A stretch of DNA of 64,000 bases, from NCBI GenBank assembly GCA_023052935.1, contig CM041292.1, positions 204,251,799 through 204,315,798 of the forward strand. The letters are read 5' to 3'. The translations under genes were made by a program, and so were the position numbers. Shown here one piece after another: positions 9,540 to 20,499 of the stretch (its first letter is position 1; each line of letters opens with the position of its first letter). Source of the stretch: Piezodorus guildinii. Lineage: Eukaryota; Arthropoda; Insecta; Hemiptera; Pentatomidae. A model generated the notes under the pieces. The model saw only the letters and a list, made by a program, of their open reading frames with translations, made no database searches and was not told where the DNA came from.

Positions 9540-10438
9540 TTGGGTTGATGCAAAATTAATGCAGGTTTCCTCTATTGCAATATCTTAATTCCAATTGTGT
9601 AAACAAAGCTAATCCTAACAGTGATCATTATTATACCAAAACAAATCTTATCTAATACCCTCTCTTTCACCATGAATTTGTTTAGTAAAATCGTTTTGTT
9701 CAGTGTGTTCAAAGGTCTTGAATCGAAAATGTCAAAGTGCGATTTTCGTCAAATTTATTTTTACGAATTTAAATTAGGGCGCAGCGCTGCGCAAACGGCT
9801 CGTAATATTAATGAAGTGTGGGGTCAGGGGGCTATTAATGAGTGCACGGTGCAGCGTTGGTTCCAGAAGTTTCGCAGAGGAGATTTCGACCTCGAAGACA
9901 AGGAAGGTCGGGGCCGTCATCTTGCTCTGGACAACGACCAGCTGAGGTCAAAAGTGGAAGAAGACCCAACCAAAACCACACGAGAAATGGCGGCGGAACT
10001 CGGAACTCAAAAATTGCAACGTCTTTGCCCAGCATTGATGAATCGGAAGGGGCCGATCCTGCTCCACGATAACGCCAGACCACACGTTGCACAACCAACG
10101 CTTCGACGACTGCACGAGTTGGGCTACGAAGTTCTCCAACATCCGCCTTATTCACCTGACCTCTCTCCTACAGACTTCCACTTTTTCAGGCATCTGGACA
10201 ACTTTTTGAGGGAGAAAAATTTTCAAAACCAGGACGACATTGAAAATTCTTTTCGTGATTTCATTGAGTCCAGGGATTCGGATTTTTTTTCTGGTGGAAT
10301 AAGAAAGCTTGTTGAACGTTGGCAAAAGTGCATTGATTCAGATGGAAATTATTTTGATTAAATATATATGGTTAAAGTAAAGATATGGCGTATTTACAAT
10401 ACCTACTAAAAACCTGCATTAATTTTGCATCAACCCAA
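9540..10438 (+). mobile_element. mariner family 2, copy 1 (899 bp, in-frame deletion derivative)
   Basis: Flanked by TA (9538-9539 and 10439-10440). Perfect terminal repeats, TTGGGTTGATGCAAAATTAA at the left and its complement at the right. Contains a single open frame encoding a shortened transposase. A second copy of exactly the same length lies at 59559-60457 on the other strand. Confidence 0.95.
9729..10361 (+). CDS. Internally deleted mariner transposase
   Basis: I place the start at the Met of MSKCDFRQIYFYEF (9729), the usual mariner N-terminus, because the 36 codons before it (open from 9621) are AT-rich 5' sequence. The product would be about 210 residues against about 340-350 for a full transposase. 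The N-terminal DNA-binding region is present (SAAQTARNINEVWGQG, then RWFQKFRRGDFDLEDK). The frame then jumps from REMAAELGT to a QKLQRLCPALMNRKGPI segment, skipping the linker and the first catalytic Asp. The second and third catalytic regions remain (LLHDNARPH; YSPDLSPTDFHFF). The deletion is in frame and identical in the second copy, so this is a mobilised non-autonomous form. It may still bind its own termini but cannot catalyse transposition. Confidence 0.88.
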   Translation: MSKCDFRQIYFYEFKLGRSAAQTARNINEVWGQGAINECTVQRWFQKFRRGDFDLEDKEGRGRHLALDNDQLRSKVEEDPTKTTREMAAELGTQKLQRLCPALMNRKGPILLHDNARPHVAQPTLRRLHELGYEVLQHPPYSPDLSPTDFHFFRHLDNFLREKNFQNQDDIENSFRDFIESRDSDFFSGGIRKLVERWQKCIDSDGNYFD

Positions 10439-10440
10439 TA

Positions 10441-10875
10441 TCTCTGGAACTAAACTGCACTGCCACAGTTTTCCAAGCTTGGTTAAAAATAAAAAACTAA
10501 TCGGCACGTTAAAAATAAACCAGAGACCAGATGAGGTTTACAAGAAGGTCCTTTTTTTGCCCCTCGGGATCCGATAAGAAGGACACCAGATGGTGGGACT
10601 GAGAAGACATTCAGAGGGAGAAGCTGCGGTGCGTGATGCAACAGCGCTCGCTACTTAGCAATTTATGGAAGGGGGGACCCTGATGAACCACCAAATGCGA
10701 TAACTTCTCTAATTTGATATTCACAGGTAACGAGGGATTAGCCACCATCTTATTAATGTAGTCCTCCAACCAACGGATCCCTACCTCCACGTTCCAAGTT
10801 CCAATATCTTGGAAACATTATAAATTAGAGAAATTCATATTTGTCATTACTGTATATGTTTCATAAATATACAAA
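10441..10875. other. Unassigned interval
   Basis: No recognisable coding, repeat or structural feature on either strand. Confidence 0.4.
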
Positions 10876-11183
10876 AATTTTACTTTCACTTACCTATATA
10901 TGAAATTTACAGTAAGTGAAAGTATTGCGATCGTGAAATTTACGATTGCGAGATGTTACAGCACTTAATTCAGTCGTCCAGAACTTCATACTAGGCAATT
11001 AACACCTTTTATTTTCTCGAAAATGGCTCTAATACAGACCTATTTTTACTTTCACTTACTATATATAGTAAGGGAAAGTATTGCGATAGCTAAAATTTTC
11101 GAATTTCAGTTTTCAACGGAAATACACGTTTTAGGGTCTCCTGAGTCCAAATAACCAACTCCCCCAAAAAGGTTTGTGTGTGT

Positions 11184-11220
<37 letters not shown>

Positions 11221-11659
11221 AACTTACACACACATTAAATGTATCTTGTTACCATTGATGAAAAACAGGTAAATGTATAAATTGAATGAATTCGATACCC
11301 AACTAAAAGAAAAAACTGAAAACATATTTTTTTAATGCAATTTTTTGCTTTTTAACTCAAGAACAGTAATGAAAATGTATGATATACCGTTGGAAAGCTA
11401 AAGATTTTAGAAAAATTATTATCTTGTAGACAAGCTTTTAAAATTTAATAGAGAGTGATGAAAAGCCGATAAAACTGAGTGATTATTTTAGATAATAATA
11501 TAATAGATTTTTTTATAAAACACATGTATGTTTCTATAGAAATTTCATTTAAATAATTCTTTAATGCTATTAGTCATTTTTATCTCTTACTGTATTTGAA
11601 AATTCTTAAATCGATTCTAAAAACGGAGGTAGTGAAAGTCGTGTGTTGCCCGCACCAGA
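10876..11659 (-). repeat. Rep-1 copy E, internally deleted, with duplicated terminal segment
   Basis: Complete end to end from 11046 to 11659 in minus orientation (TTTTACTTTCACTTACTATA at its 3' end, GTTGCCCGCACCAGA at its 5' end) but shortened internally to about 614 bp. A second, divergent 3' terminal segment lies just outside at 10876-10960. A CA/TG microsatellite sits at 11175-11217. Confidence 0.75.
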
Positions 11660-11754
11660 TTTTTAATAATATTTTATTTGTGTTGCATTTGCACATTTAT
11701 TGTATTATTTTATCAACATTTGTTTATATAGGGATTTGTTTATATAGGTATAGG

Positions 11755-11758
11755 TATA

Positions 11759-11810
<52 letters not shown>
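11755..11810. repeat. (TA)n microsatellite
   Basis: Pure alternating TA tract of about 45 bp with imperfect flanks. Confidence 0.9.
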
Positions 11811-11814
<4 letters not shown>

Positions 11815-12124
11815 CATGGATGTATTGTATATAGCATTTTATTTATTTTTTTATAGTTTAGTTATTAATTATTAGAAGGTACCTTTTAATTTATTAAAAA
11901 GGTTCATATTTGTCTTTAATTCTATTATTCTGTTTGATTTAGTATACTCTAAGACATTAAAGTATCTTTATGAAAAATTTGTAATATTATTCCAAAGGGA
12001 CTCGTCCCAGAATTAATAAAGAATTTATCATCATTATTAATTTGAGATAAAGTTATAGTTAATTTCTTCACCAAAGCTGGTAAAAAATAATAACATTTAT
12101 TTTGAGGACGTATAAAAAGGACTG
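11811..12124. other. Unassigned AT-rich interval
   Basis: Nothing recognised on either strand. Confidence 0.4.
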
Positions 12125-12340
12125 TAGAAACATAGGTGGAAATATCAGGAGTCAGTATTTTTCTAAATATTTTTAATTTTGCCGACGTTTCGGTTCAAGC
12201 TTGTGAGCAACCATCAGGGCTTTACTGAGCCATGTCCAAGCATAAACTCATATAATAAAATTTATTATAATGTTTATAATTAGTTGACCAAGATTAGTCA
12301 AATCCAAATATCGAAAAAAAAAAAAAAAAAAAAAAAGTAG
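12125..12340 (-). repeat. Penelope-like terminal fragment
   Basis: Holds a hammerhead-like core on the minus strand (12181-12220) and, at about 12280-12292, AATTAGTTGACC, a string also found next to the Penelope-type ends at 13705-13722 (reversed), 32615 and 35743. A long A-run closes it at about 12316-12337. Confidence 0.5.
12181..12220 (-). ncRNA. Hammerhead ribozyme-like core (one core substitution)
   Basis: Minus strand: stem I GCC/GGC, CTGATGG (last core A replaced by G), stem II GGTT/GAACC, then GAAACGTC. Probably inactive because of the core change. Confidence 0.5.
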
Positions 12341-12847
12341 AACCATGCATATGAAATAAATAGCATACTATCGGAGTCACGTAATAATACGAAATAATGT
12401 TTAAAAAAATTATTGCCTCTAATTGTTTTCTTATTGTATGTCATCATTACTACGTGTAAAGGAGAACTTATTTAAATATTTACATTTTCCTATGGCCTTG
12501 CGTACAAACATAACAATTTTACTACGAGGTCAAACAAATTATAAGTAAACGTAGTATTAAAAAATAAATAATTACGAGTCTAAATGACATGATAAGTTGA
12601 CAAATATATATCAAGCTATGAGATATCCAGTTTATAAAAAACTAAACAAAAATTAAGTTTTTAAGAGTGAAAAAAAAAAAATAAAATAAAATAACAACAC
12701 TCTATCACAAATGTTTTCAGTAATAATATTTTATATTAATGCATATATTTACGCTACATCAGCAGTCCATACTTTTAAAACTGTATTATGCTATATTATT
12801 TAAAGCATTTTTTTTTTTAACTTCTAGAAACATTAAAAAAAAAAAAA
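12341..12847. other. Unassigned AT-rich interval
   Basis: Poly-A/T tracts only (around 12670-12700 and 12810-12847). Confidence 0.4.
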
Positions 12848-12920
12848 TTACTGGAAGGAATTAGTCCGGGTGGCGGTCATTAAATGAAACAACTAAATAG
12901 TTTCAACTATTTTATTGTTT

Positions 12921-12959
12921 GCCAACGTTTCGACCCCCTTTGTGGGTCATCATCAGGGC
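12921..12959 (-). ncRNA. Hammerhead ribozyme-like core
   Basis: Minus strand: stem I GCC/GGC, canonical CTGATGA, stem II GACCC/GGGTC with an ACAAAGG loop, GAAACGTT. All core positions match. Confidence 0.72.
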
Positions 12960-13591
12960 TAAAAAGATACAAAAGAATATAATTTCAATGACATTACATA
13001 CAATATTATATAAACTATTTAGCTAGAGAACGTCGGTATTAAAAAAATAACAGAAGAACTGTATATGTAAAAAAAAAACTTAATTAAAATACAATGACCA
13101 TAGTACAATAATGAAAGTGTTATACAGAAAAAATAAAAATGTTCACTAAACAAAATTTACACAGGTATCAATAATTTACATGAAATATGAAACATAAAAA
13201 TATTAAGTAGAGTGGAGATACGTACCGCATGGTGGGAGAATGGAAAATAGGTACTGTTTGGTAGATGGGGGGTAGGTAGGATGGGAAATACGTAGGAAAA
13301 AAGGTAGAATGAAAAATACGTACTGATTTATGGACAGGGTCTGACAACAATGGCTAAAATTCTTAATACTACCATACAAAGAATCAGTGAAATTTAACTT
13401 ATGATTATAATAATGATACAGGATAAAAAAATTCTAATTTAATTCTTGAAATATCACCTATATAATAGTAAGAACAGTGATGGAAGATGTATATGGAGAA
13501 AAACTGACTGTACCTCCCAACTTAATTATCCCTAATTCTGTTTAAGGTATCCAAAGATAACATTGAAATTATATTCTTTTGTATCTTTTTA

Positions 13592-13630
13592 GCCCTGATG
13601 ATGACCCACAAAGGGGGTCGAAACGTTGGC
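13592..13630 (+). ncRNA. Hammerhead ribozyme-like core
   Basis: Plus-strand partner of 12921-12959: GCC 13592-13594, CTGATGA 13595-13601, stem II GACCC/GGGTC, GAAACGTT 13620-13627, GGC 13628-13630. Confidence 0.72.
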
Positions 13631-13867
13631 AAACAATAAAATAGTTGAAACTATTCAGTTGTTTCATTTAATGACCGCCACCCGGACTAATTCCTTCAGT
13701 AATTCTCAACGGTCAACTAATTACATCTACAATGAAAAAAAAAATTATTTTTTATTTTATTTTTTTTAAATGTTTCTAAAAAGCACTATCATTCAATGAA
13801 ACAAAACTAAAAACAAATGTAAAGAAATTCCTGAAATGAATGCAGAGGATTTCATGACATGAAATAA

Positions 13868-14405
13868 GTTTTTTTATTTATTGTAATTTACAAATGTATT
13901 AAAAAAACACAATGTGTAAATATGCAGGATGAAGAAAAGTCATGAAAATGTCTTGAGAAAGAACTACCAAGTAGTAGCACTTCACTAACTATTTAAAGGC
14001 ACTAGGTCCCGAGGCCACCTTCTTTTCAACCGCCTCGGAGGGTTATCAGGGATATCTAAGGAAGATAGATTACGGACAAGTGGATTTGTGTGGGCAGGAA
14101 GTTAAGAATGAAAAGAGGTGTATCTATCACGGGCTATGTCTGCAACAAATGAGATGTTTAGGTCATTATGGAGGAGTTGATTTGTGACAAAATAAGGGAC
14201 ATTCAGGTTTTTGGATTGTAAGGATTGGATGCGGGAGGAATTAGATAGGTTTCGCAGAGCCCCAAAGCTCCAAAAAGGTCTGATAATAGTGATGTAAATG
14301 AGTCTTTTGGAATATACTGGAAGTTTTGAACGTTTGTCTAGTAAGTGTTGTAGTATATCGGTATCTTCGAGCTGTTACTTGTCGTTCCAGTCTTGTGTGA
14401 GATGA
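13868..14405 (-). pseudogene. Jockey-like LINE 3' part, broken
   Basis: Minus strand carries the post-catalytic RT block and 3' untranslated end (TACAA..GTATTAA..AAA tail near 13870-13905; the PPRRLKR..WPRDL region near 14000-14045). Frameshifted throughout. Confidence 0.7.
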
Positions 14406-14926
14406 AAAATGTAAATTCTTGTTTTAAAAATTCAAAAATAATTTAGCTGCAATCTTTATTCGCGATTTGTTTCAAAATATATGCCAGAATTTTATTTACA
14501 TTCACCAAACAATTTACGATTACACAACCCTTTTTATTATTCTGAAGGAGTAGAAGAAAAGAGATAGGGTTCAAGAAAAGTTACTTCATTTACAATTAAC
14601 GTGATTAATGACACGAAATATGAAAGATATCTTAATGCCAAAGCGTTGAAATCGCTGTTAATAAAACTTTAAAGAAGTAGATCTATTTATTAACTTCTCT
14701 GAGAAAAAGGACCCGTCTTTCTTTTTAGAAAGGACGGTTGTAATCGCTGAAATATCACTTCCTCCCCTGCTTATAGAACTTGCGCCAGAAGTCTAATTGC
14801 AAACGGAAACTAGAAAGTTGTTGAGGCCTCAAGTTCTCTGACGATAAGGAGAGGATAATTATGTCTTTACAGGCGCAGGAAGGGGAGATGGCTACGAACG
14901 CTCAGGGAGCAGAGAAGAAAAAAAAA
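14406..14926. other. Unassigned interval
   Basis: No recognisable feature. Somewhat less AT-rich at 14690-14915. Confidence 0.4.
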
Positions 14927-15570
14927 TCTGGTGCGGACAACACAAGACTTTCACTTACCTCCATTTTTAAAATCAATGAAAGAATTTTCAAATACAGTTA
15001 GAGATAAAAATACGTGAAACTATTAAAGATTTAATTAAACTGAATTCATATAGAAACATGTGTTTTATTAAAAATCTATTATATTGTTATCTAAAATAAT
15101 CACTTAGTTTTATCTTCTTTTCATCACTCTCTATTAACTTTTAAAATCTTAAGTATAAGATAATATTTTTTCTAAAATCTTTAGCTTTCCAACGGTATAT
15201 CATATATGTATATTACTGGTCTTAAGTTAAAAAAAAAAAAAAAAATTTATTAAAAATACATTTTTTCAGTTTTTTCCTTTAGTTGGGTATCGAATTCATT
15301 CAATTTATATATTTACCTGTTTTTCATCAGAGGTAACAAGATAATATAGTTATTTTTATAGAATCAACAAAATTAAAGGTACTTTAGGGAAAGAAAATTT
15401 AAAATATCGGCATTTAAGTGATGTCAAACCATTTTCATCCGAATGAAAACTAAATGATATTAAAGCCCATTAAATTTTAAATCGATATAGCGTTTTTGAT
15501 CAAAATCGTCGGAACCGTTTTCGAGAAAATCGATAAAAGGTGCAAATTGCATGGTATAAAGTGGCTCTTC
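14927..15570 (+). repeat. Rep-1 copy F, 3' truncated
   Basis: Starts with the family 5' end (TCTGGTGCGGACAACACAAG) and is cut at GTATAAAGTGGCTCTTC, where a LINE 3' end takes over. Confidence 0.8.
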
Positions 15571-15790
15571 AAGTCCGCAAACTCTCATTTCTGTCTATTC
15601 CTGATAACCCCCCGATTCGGCTGAAAAGACGATGGCCTCGCGACCTACTACATTAAATAAACACTGAATTGCTACAACTGGGTAGTTTCTTCACAGGCCT
15701 GTATCAAGCCCACTTGATCTATTAACACATTTACTTAATGTATTTTGTTGTATAATACAGTTGTAAATTAAAAAAAAAACAACAACAAAT
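15571..15790 (+). mobile_element. Jockey-like LINE 3' end
   Basis: Contains CCTGATAACCCCCCGATTCG (IPDNPP.RLKR segment), GATGGCCTCGCGACCTACTA, CTACAACTGGGTAGTTTCTT and ATACAGTTGTAAATT before an A-rich tail. Its junction with Rep-1 copy F suggests insertion into that copy. Confidence 0.75.
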
Positions 15791-15918
15791 AAATATAAGA
15801 TTGGAAATTATCTGGGATGAAAATACTTTGATGTATTTTAAAGAAAAAGTTCTACACAAATATGAGTGAAGAAAAAATCATTCGGGTCGAGTAGGATATA
15901 TATATAGATATATATATA

Positions 15919-16001
<83 letters not shown>

Positions 16002-16590
16002 AATACGGGGCTGGAGATGAAGGCTTGGACAAGAACACGAGGCAGGCCCGTTGCGTAATTGCGTAAGGATAATATCCAATAAGTCACAGGCAGCCTCTTT
16101 CTCAGGGCTGTTATTGTCACTTGTTCCAAGGAGGGAGAGCTTGGGAAAATAACACAAAGGAATTCGATAACCATAGCGGATAGTCCCTCTTATCATACGC
16201 ATTACTACACTTTCGCCTCACTGCTCACCGCCGAATATTTACCAATGAAATCAGGTTTCTTGAAACGACCTGTATTCTACATGTGAAGCGTGAAATAGGA
16301 TACTACATTCAAAATCTTGTGGTACTATAGTATTACACAGCCTGGAGCTCTTACCAGGTTTCCACTAGGCCTTCTAAAGCAGTTACGCGGATGGCAGAGC
16401 AGCACTGGGATTTCCTGGGGACCATTTTAGCCATCGACGTTAGGATATAGTAGTTCCTAAGGGTAGTATGTAGGTTTAACACTGTATGTGGCATGAACAT
16501 ATAAATGATTTTTTTTCCCTTTTTTAAATTTCTTTATAATATTAGATAATTTATTTAGAATTCCGTTTATAAAGGCAGAAATAATCGGGA
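15791..16590. other. Unassigned interval with compound microsatellite
   Basis: 15896-15957 is (TA)n and 15958-16000 is (GA)n. The rest (16000-16590) is less AT-rich but shows no open frame or repeat I recognise; the overlapping ORFs here are translated microsatellite. Confidence 0.5.
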
Positions 16591-16644
16591 GTCCATCTTT
16601 TAATTATGCCGACGTTTTGGCTCAAACTTGTCCTCCTCTCCTAA

Positions 16645-16945
16645 ACTGAACTCACTAGCAACAAAAAAATGGATAAGTTCCGTCAGAGGAAACCGGTGGT
16701 TTTAACGAGAATAAGAATCGGTCATACCAATTTAACCCACAAATTCTTAATTACTAAAGAAAATCGACCGAACTGCGAAGTGTGTCAATTACCTCTAACA
16801 GTACAACATATAATCGAGAATTGTCCAGTATACCAGCAAGCTTTTCTACATTATAAAATACCTCGTTTCATAGAATTAGCTCTAAAAGATTCAAAATAAT
16901 CAAGTGACAGCGTCATAAAACTGTTAAAAGATACACAATAATACC
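16645..16945 (+). pseudogene. LINE C-terminal fragment (post-RNase H zinc knuckle)
   Basis: The open frame 16669-16899 encodes TRIRIGHTNLTHKFLI followed by C.VCQLPLTVQHIIENCP, the conserved C-terminal domain of RNase H-bearing LINEs (R.RIGHT.LTH, then C..C...H....C). Related to, but diverged from, the LINE interrupted at 40718/55692. 5' truncated; starts just after a decayed Penelope-like fragment at 16600-16640. Confidence 0.75.
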
Positions 16946-17237
16946 AAAAAATGTAATACTAACAGTAACCGTTTAATTATACAACAAATATGTAAAAAAA
17001 AATAATAATAATAAAAAAATAAATAAAAAATATTTTAAAGAAAGAAAGTAAATGTTTAACCAATCAAATGAAAACAATATCAATAATAATTTATAAAAAA
17101 AAAGAGATCACAATAATGTTTAAAAAATAATAATATTTAATTAAAAAAAAAAAAAAAAAAGTTCCCTACAATACTGTCTTAAGATTAATGCTGGTTAGTT
17201 TGAATATTGTATTTATAATGTATAAATTCTGTAATTC
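16946..17237. other. AT-rich interval with A-runs
   Basis: Poly-A/TAA-rich, possibly the LINE 3' tail and flank; nothing coding. Confidence 0.4.
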
Positions 17238-18026
17238 TGAAACTATAAAGGAATTAACCAAATTGAATTTATATAGAAACATGTGTTTTATTAAAAAATC
17301 TATTATATTATTATCTAAAATAATCAGTGAGTTTTATCTTCTTCTCATCACTCTCTTTAACTTCTAAAAGCTTGTGTATGAGATGATATTTTTTCTAAAA
17401 ACTTTAGCTTTCCAACGGTATGTCATACATGTATATTACAGCTCTTATGTTCAAAAACGAGAAAATATTTTTTCTGTTTTCTCCTTTAGTTGGGTATCGA
17501 ATTTATTCAATTTATATATTTACCTGTTTTTCATCAGCGTTAACAAGATAATCTAGTTATTTTTATTGAATCTACAAAATTAAAGGTACTTTAGGGGAAG
17601 AAAAATTAAAAAATCGGCATTTAAGCCCTGTCAGACCATTTTTATCCAAAAAAACCTACATGATATTAAGGTCCATTAAATTTTACATCGATATAGCGAG
17701 TTTAATCAAAATCGTCGTAAACGTTTTCGAGAAAATCCAAAAAAGGTGCAAAATGCATGGTATAAAGTGCCTCTTCTGGTAAGCTCATTTTGATGAAAAA
17801 GGTTTTGTAACGTCTCGGGCGTATAGTTGTCTTAAATATGAAATTTCAGTTTCATAGGACTTACCGTTTCCGCCAGGGAGTTACTACACACACACACAGA
17901 CCTTTTTGCGGAACTTGGTTATTTGGACTCAGGGGACCCTAAAACGTGTATTTCCGTTGAAAACTGGAATTCGAAAATTTTCACGATCGCAATACTTTCC
18001 CTTAATATATATAGTAAGTGAAAGTA
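17238..18026 (+). repeat. Rep-1 copy G, 5' truncated
   Basis: Complete 3' half through the TATATATAGTAAGTGAAAGTA end; lacks the TCTGGTGCGGG end. Confidence 0.8.
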
Positions 18027-18174
18027 AAAATAAATAAGATGTGAAATAATAATAATATGAAGAAGACAAAAGTATAAATTAAAATATAAAAGCAAAATAA
18101 GAAATTTAAGTACCTTGATGTTGATCGCCAAAGAAAAACAAGTAACCTAATCTCAACTCCCTGTCCTCTCCTAA

Positions 18175-18300
18175 CCCCAGAATTAACTGAATCCTGATGA
18201 TAGGTCACAAGTTGTGCCGAAACGTCTGCATACTAAAAAATATTTCTAGACTGACTCCTGATAATTTCTGACTATGAAATACCCAAGAATCGACTATACA
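18175..18300 (+). repeat. Penelope-like terminal fragment
   Basis: Hammerhead-like core followed by CTAGACTGACTCCTGATAAT, comparable to the minus-strand fragment at 12125-12250 (TATCAGGAGTCAGTATTTTT). Confidence 0.5.
18194..18226 (+). ncRNA. Hammerhead ribozyme-like core
   Basis: CTGATGA 18194-18200 and GAAACGTC 18219-18226. Stem II can form GG...CC with a CACAA loop region; stem I pairing is weak. Confidence 0.5.
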
Positions 18301-18399
18301 TCCTCAATTTTCTTCCGCTTAGTTATAATTATTTATTATCATTATCATTAATAATTATTTACACTGTATCTATTTCTTATTTAATTAATAATATTCAGA

Positions 18400-18708
18400 T
18401 TTTCGATAAAACTCGCTATATCGATGTAAAATTTAATGGGCTTTAATAACATGTAGGTTTCATTCGGATTAAAATGGTGTGACAGGGCTTAAATGCCGAT
18501 ATTTAAATTTTTTTTCCCCTAAAGTACCTTTAATTTTGTAGATTCTATAAAAATAACTAAATTACCTTGTTGCCACAGATAAAAAACAGGTAAATATATA
18601 AATTGAATGAATTCGATACCCAACTAAAGGAGAAAACAGAAAAAATATTTTTTCAATGCAATTTTTCGTTTTTGAACATAAGAGCAGTAATATACATGTC
18701 TGATATAC

Positions 18709-18712
<4 letters not shown>
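18400..18712 (-). repeat. Rep-1 copy H, internal fragment
   Basis: Reverse-oriented central part of Rep-1, from AAACTCGCTATATCGATG to GATATACAT, ending in a (TA)n tract (18713-18752). Confidence 0.75.
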
Positions 18713-18757
<45 letters not shown>

Positions 18758-18872
18758 CATTGATTTATTGTTATACCTTTATTGATCTGAACCATTACCT
18801 TTTATTGACCTGAATGTTTAGAGAAAACATTAACGATGTGTAAAATCAATGATTTTACAAAGAAATAAATAG

Positions 18873-19572
18873 GACTCGGAAGGACACGGTAAAGAAATAG
18901 GACTCGAGTTAAATACCGATAAGACGAAATATATGATTAGTAGCAGAAGCGGTGTCGATCTTGGTGATATTGATATATCAGATCATACTTTTGAACACGT
19001 AGAGAAATTCAAGTATTTAGGTTCAATGATAACAAGAAAAAATGAAATCCAAGAAGAAATAAAAGTTTCTTTTTAGACAGAAGTTTTTACTTAAAGGTTC
19101 GAATTTATAAAACCATTATTCTTCCGACGGTTCTTTATGGATGTAAAACGTTGCCGCTCACTTTGAAGAATGAACAACGGCTTAAAAACGGCGAAAATAA
19201 GGTACTGCGTAAAATATTTGGTCCGAAGAGAGATGAGGCCACTAAGGAGTTTAGAAGGTTGCACAATGCGGAATTGTGGAGCTTGTACCCTGTGAATATA
19301 ATTGAGTTGATGGCATCGCGGAGACTCAAATGGACGCATAAAGTTGTTGGGCTCGGTGAGGAACGGATTCCGAAAAAATTGGTATTCGCTGAACCGACTA
19401 GTAGACGTCCGAAAGGTAGGCCGAAGCGTCGATGGGAGGATTGCGTTAAGACTGATCTCGGTGGCTTGGGCTTGACTGGCAAACATTGGACTCGTCCAGG
19501 CGTGTGCAGGCAAAGTTTGGTGGTATCGGCATCGAACCTTCGGGTTCGGTAAGCCTATTAGTATTATTATTA
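18873..19572 (+). pseudogene. RTE-like LINE 3' half, frameshifted
   Basis: Encodes LNTDKTKYMISSRSG, FKYLGSMITRKNEIQEEIK, then (after a deletion near 19070) RIYKTIILPTVLYGCKT, ENKVLRKIFGPKRDEATK, VNIIELMASRRLKW and RRPKGRPKRRWEDCVK, ending VSASNLRVR*. This is the thumb/C-terminal part of a non-LTR reverse transcriptase; the catalytic palm and endonuclease are missing. The 3' end is CTTCGGGTTCGGTAAGCC then (ATT)n, a microsatellite tail as in RTE-type LINEs. The longest open piece is 19151-19552. Confidence 0.8.
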
Positions 19573-20499
19573 TTAAAATCAATGATTTTGGTAGCAAATT
19601 TGCTATAACATCTAATATATTCAATATACATATATTTTATAATAAATATCTAATACGAGTAGCCAATATATTTTCATTTTTTAGTAATACCACATAGATC
19701 TATTCACTAGTCTTTATTTTTTACTCTAGTGGTCCTAAAACTCGTTTTATCTCCGAAAAACAATATTCGAAAATATTCAAGACCTTAATACATCCTGTTA
19801 AAATATTTCTCATAAATAGAAACAATAATGCAAGAACTATACCTAAACATCGTTAAAACTGAGATTTGTCCTCGTTTTGTCTCATTTTAACTGAACGTTT
19901 TCTTTCATAACGGTACACTTTAATGCAACACAATACATCTCAGAGTTTTTACATTTCATGACACAAAACATGCTAGATCTGGGTATTGCTAAATTTAAAA
20001 GTTTATTTTTATCTCAGAGACTTTTCTTAACATGTTATACATAAATAAAATGGATTTTACGCCAAATCCAGCGGAGCAATAAAAAAAAAATATATATAAT
20101 ATATAAGAATAATGGCAAGCAGCAAGACTTGGCGGAAACGAACGCGGTCGACCGTGTGATGACGGCTTGTTGGTTTCAAATGTATTTCAACGAAACATTT
20201 TCGAAGCAAACTTCAATTGTAAAAATAAAACTAAAAATACAAACATCTTTTTTAAGTTTTTCATCTTCCTAAAAACAAATAACTTTAATTTTATTTATTG
20301 GTCTTCTTTAAATGAAAAAATCTAAAAATTATTGGATACTATTTCTGTTTTTTCCCGGGTTTGAACCTGTGGCCTTGGGAGATGTAAGGCTGCTATGGCA
20401 AGTGATCCCAAACATCAGTACGTTATGGACTAAAATAACTCAAAAAATCTTTATTTCCAAACTAACTCACAGTTGCTTCTAGATCAGGCGGATGCGAGA
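19573..20499. other. Unassigned AT-rich interval
   Basis: No gene or family recognised. 20100-20200 is briefly GC-richer (GGCGGAAACGAACGCGGTCG) without an open frame. Confidence 0.4.

Larger units (their letters stand above)
12848..13702. repeat. 855-bp foldback with ~142-bp inverted arms and facing hammerhead cores
   Basis: Arms 12848-12990 and 13561-13702 are near-identical in inverse orientation (outer end TTACTG(G)AAGGAATTAGTC; inner end to CAATG). The centre is AT-rich with several imperfect copies of an AATACGTAC(C/T)G motif at about 13215-13325. The same central block recurs at 32985-33110, so this is a repeat family. The minus-strand 60-codon ORF at 13168-13350 lies in that block and is not convincing. 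Confidence 0.82.

Noticed and set aside
9621..9728. Upstream extension of the mariner transposase to 246 residues
   Set aside because: The added residues are hydrophobic AT-rich 5' sequence, while MSKCDFRQIYFYEF is the expected N-terminus.
9835..10155. Minus-strand and alternate-frame ORFs over the mariner copies (also 59842-60162)
   Set aside because: They are shadows of the transposase frame with no homology of their own.
15852..16202. Two overlapping minus-strand ORFs of ~100 codons
   Set aside because: Largely translated (TA)n and (GA)n microsatellite (SLSLSLSL, YIYIYI).
16600..16640. Another hammerhead core on the minus strand
   Set aside because: GCCGACGTTTTGG resembles the second box, but there is no CTGANGA box; a decayed Penelope-like remnant at most.
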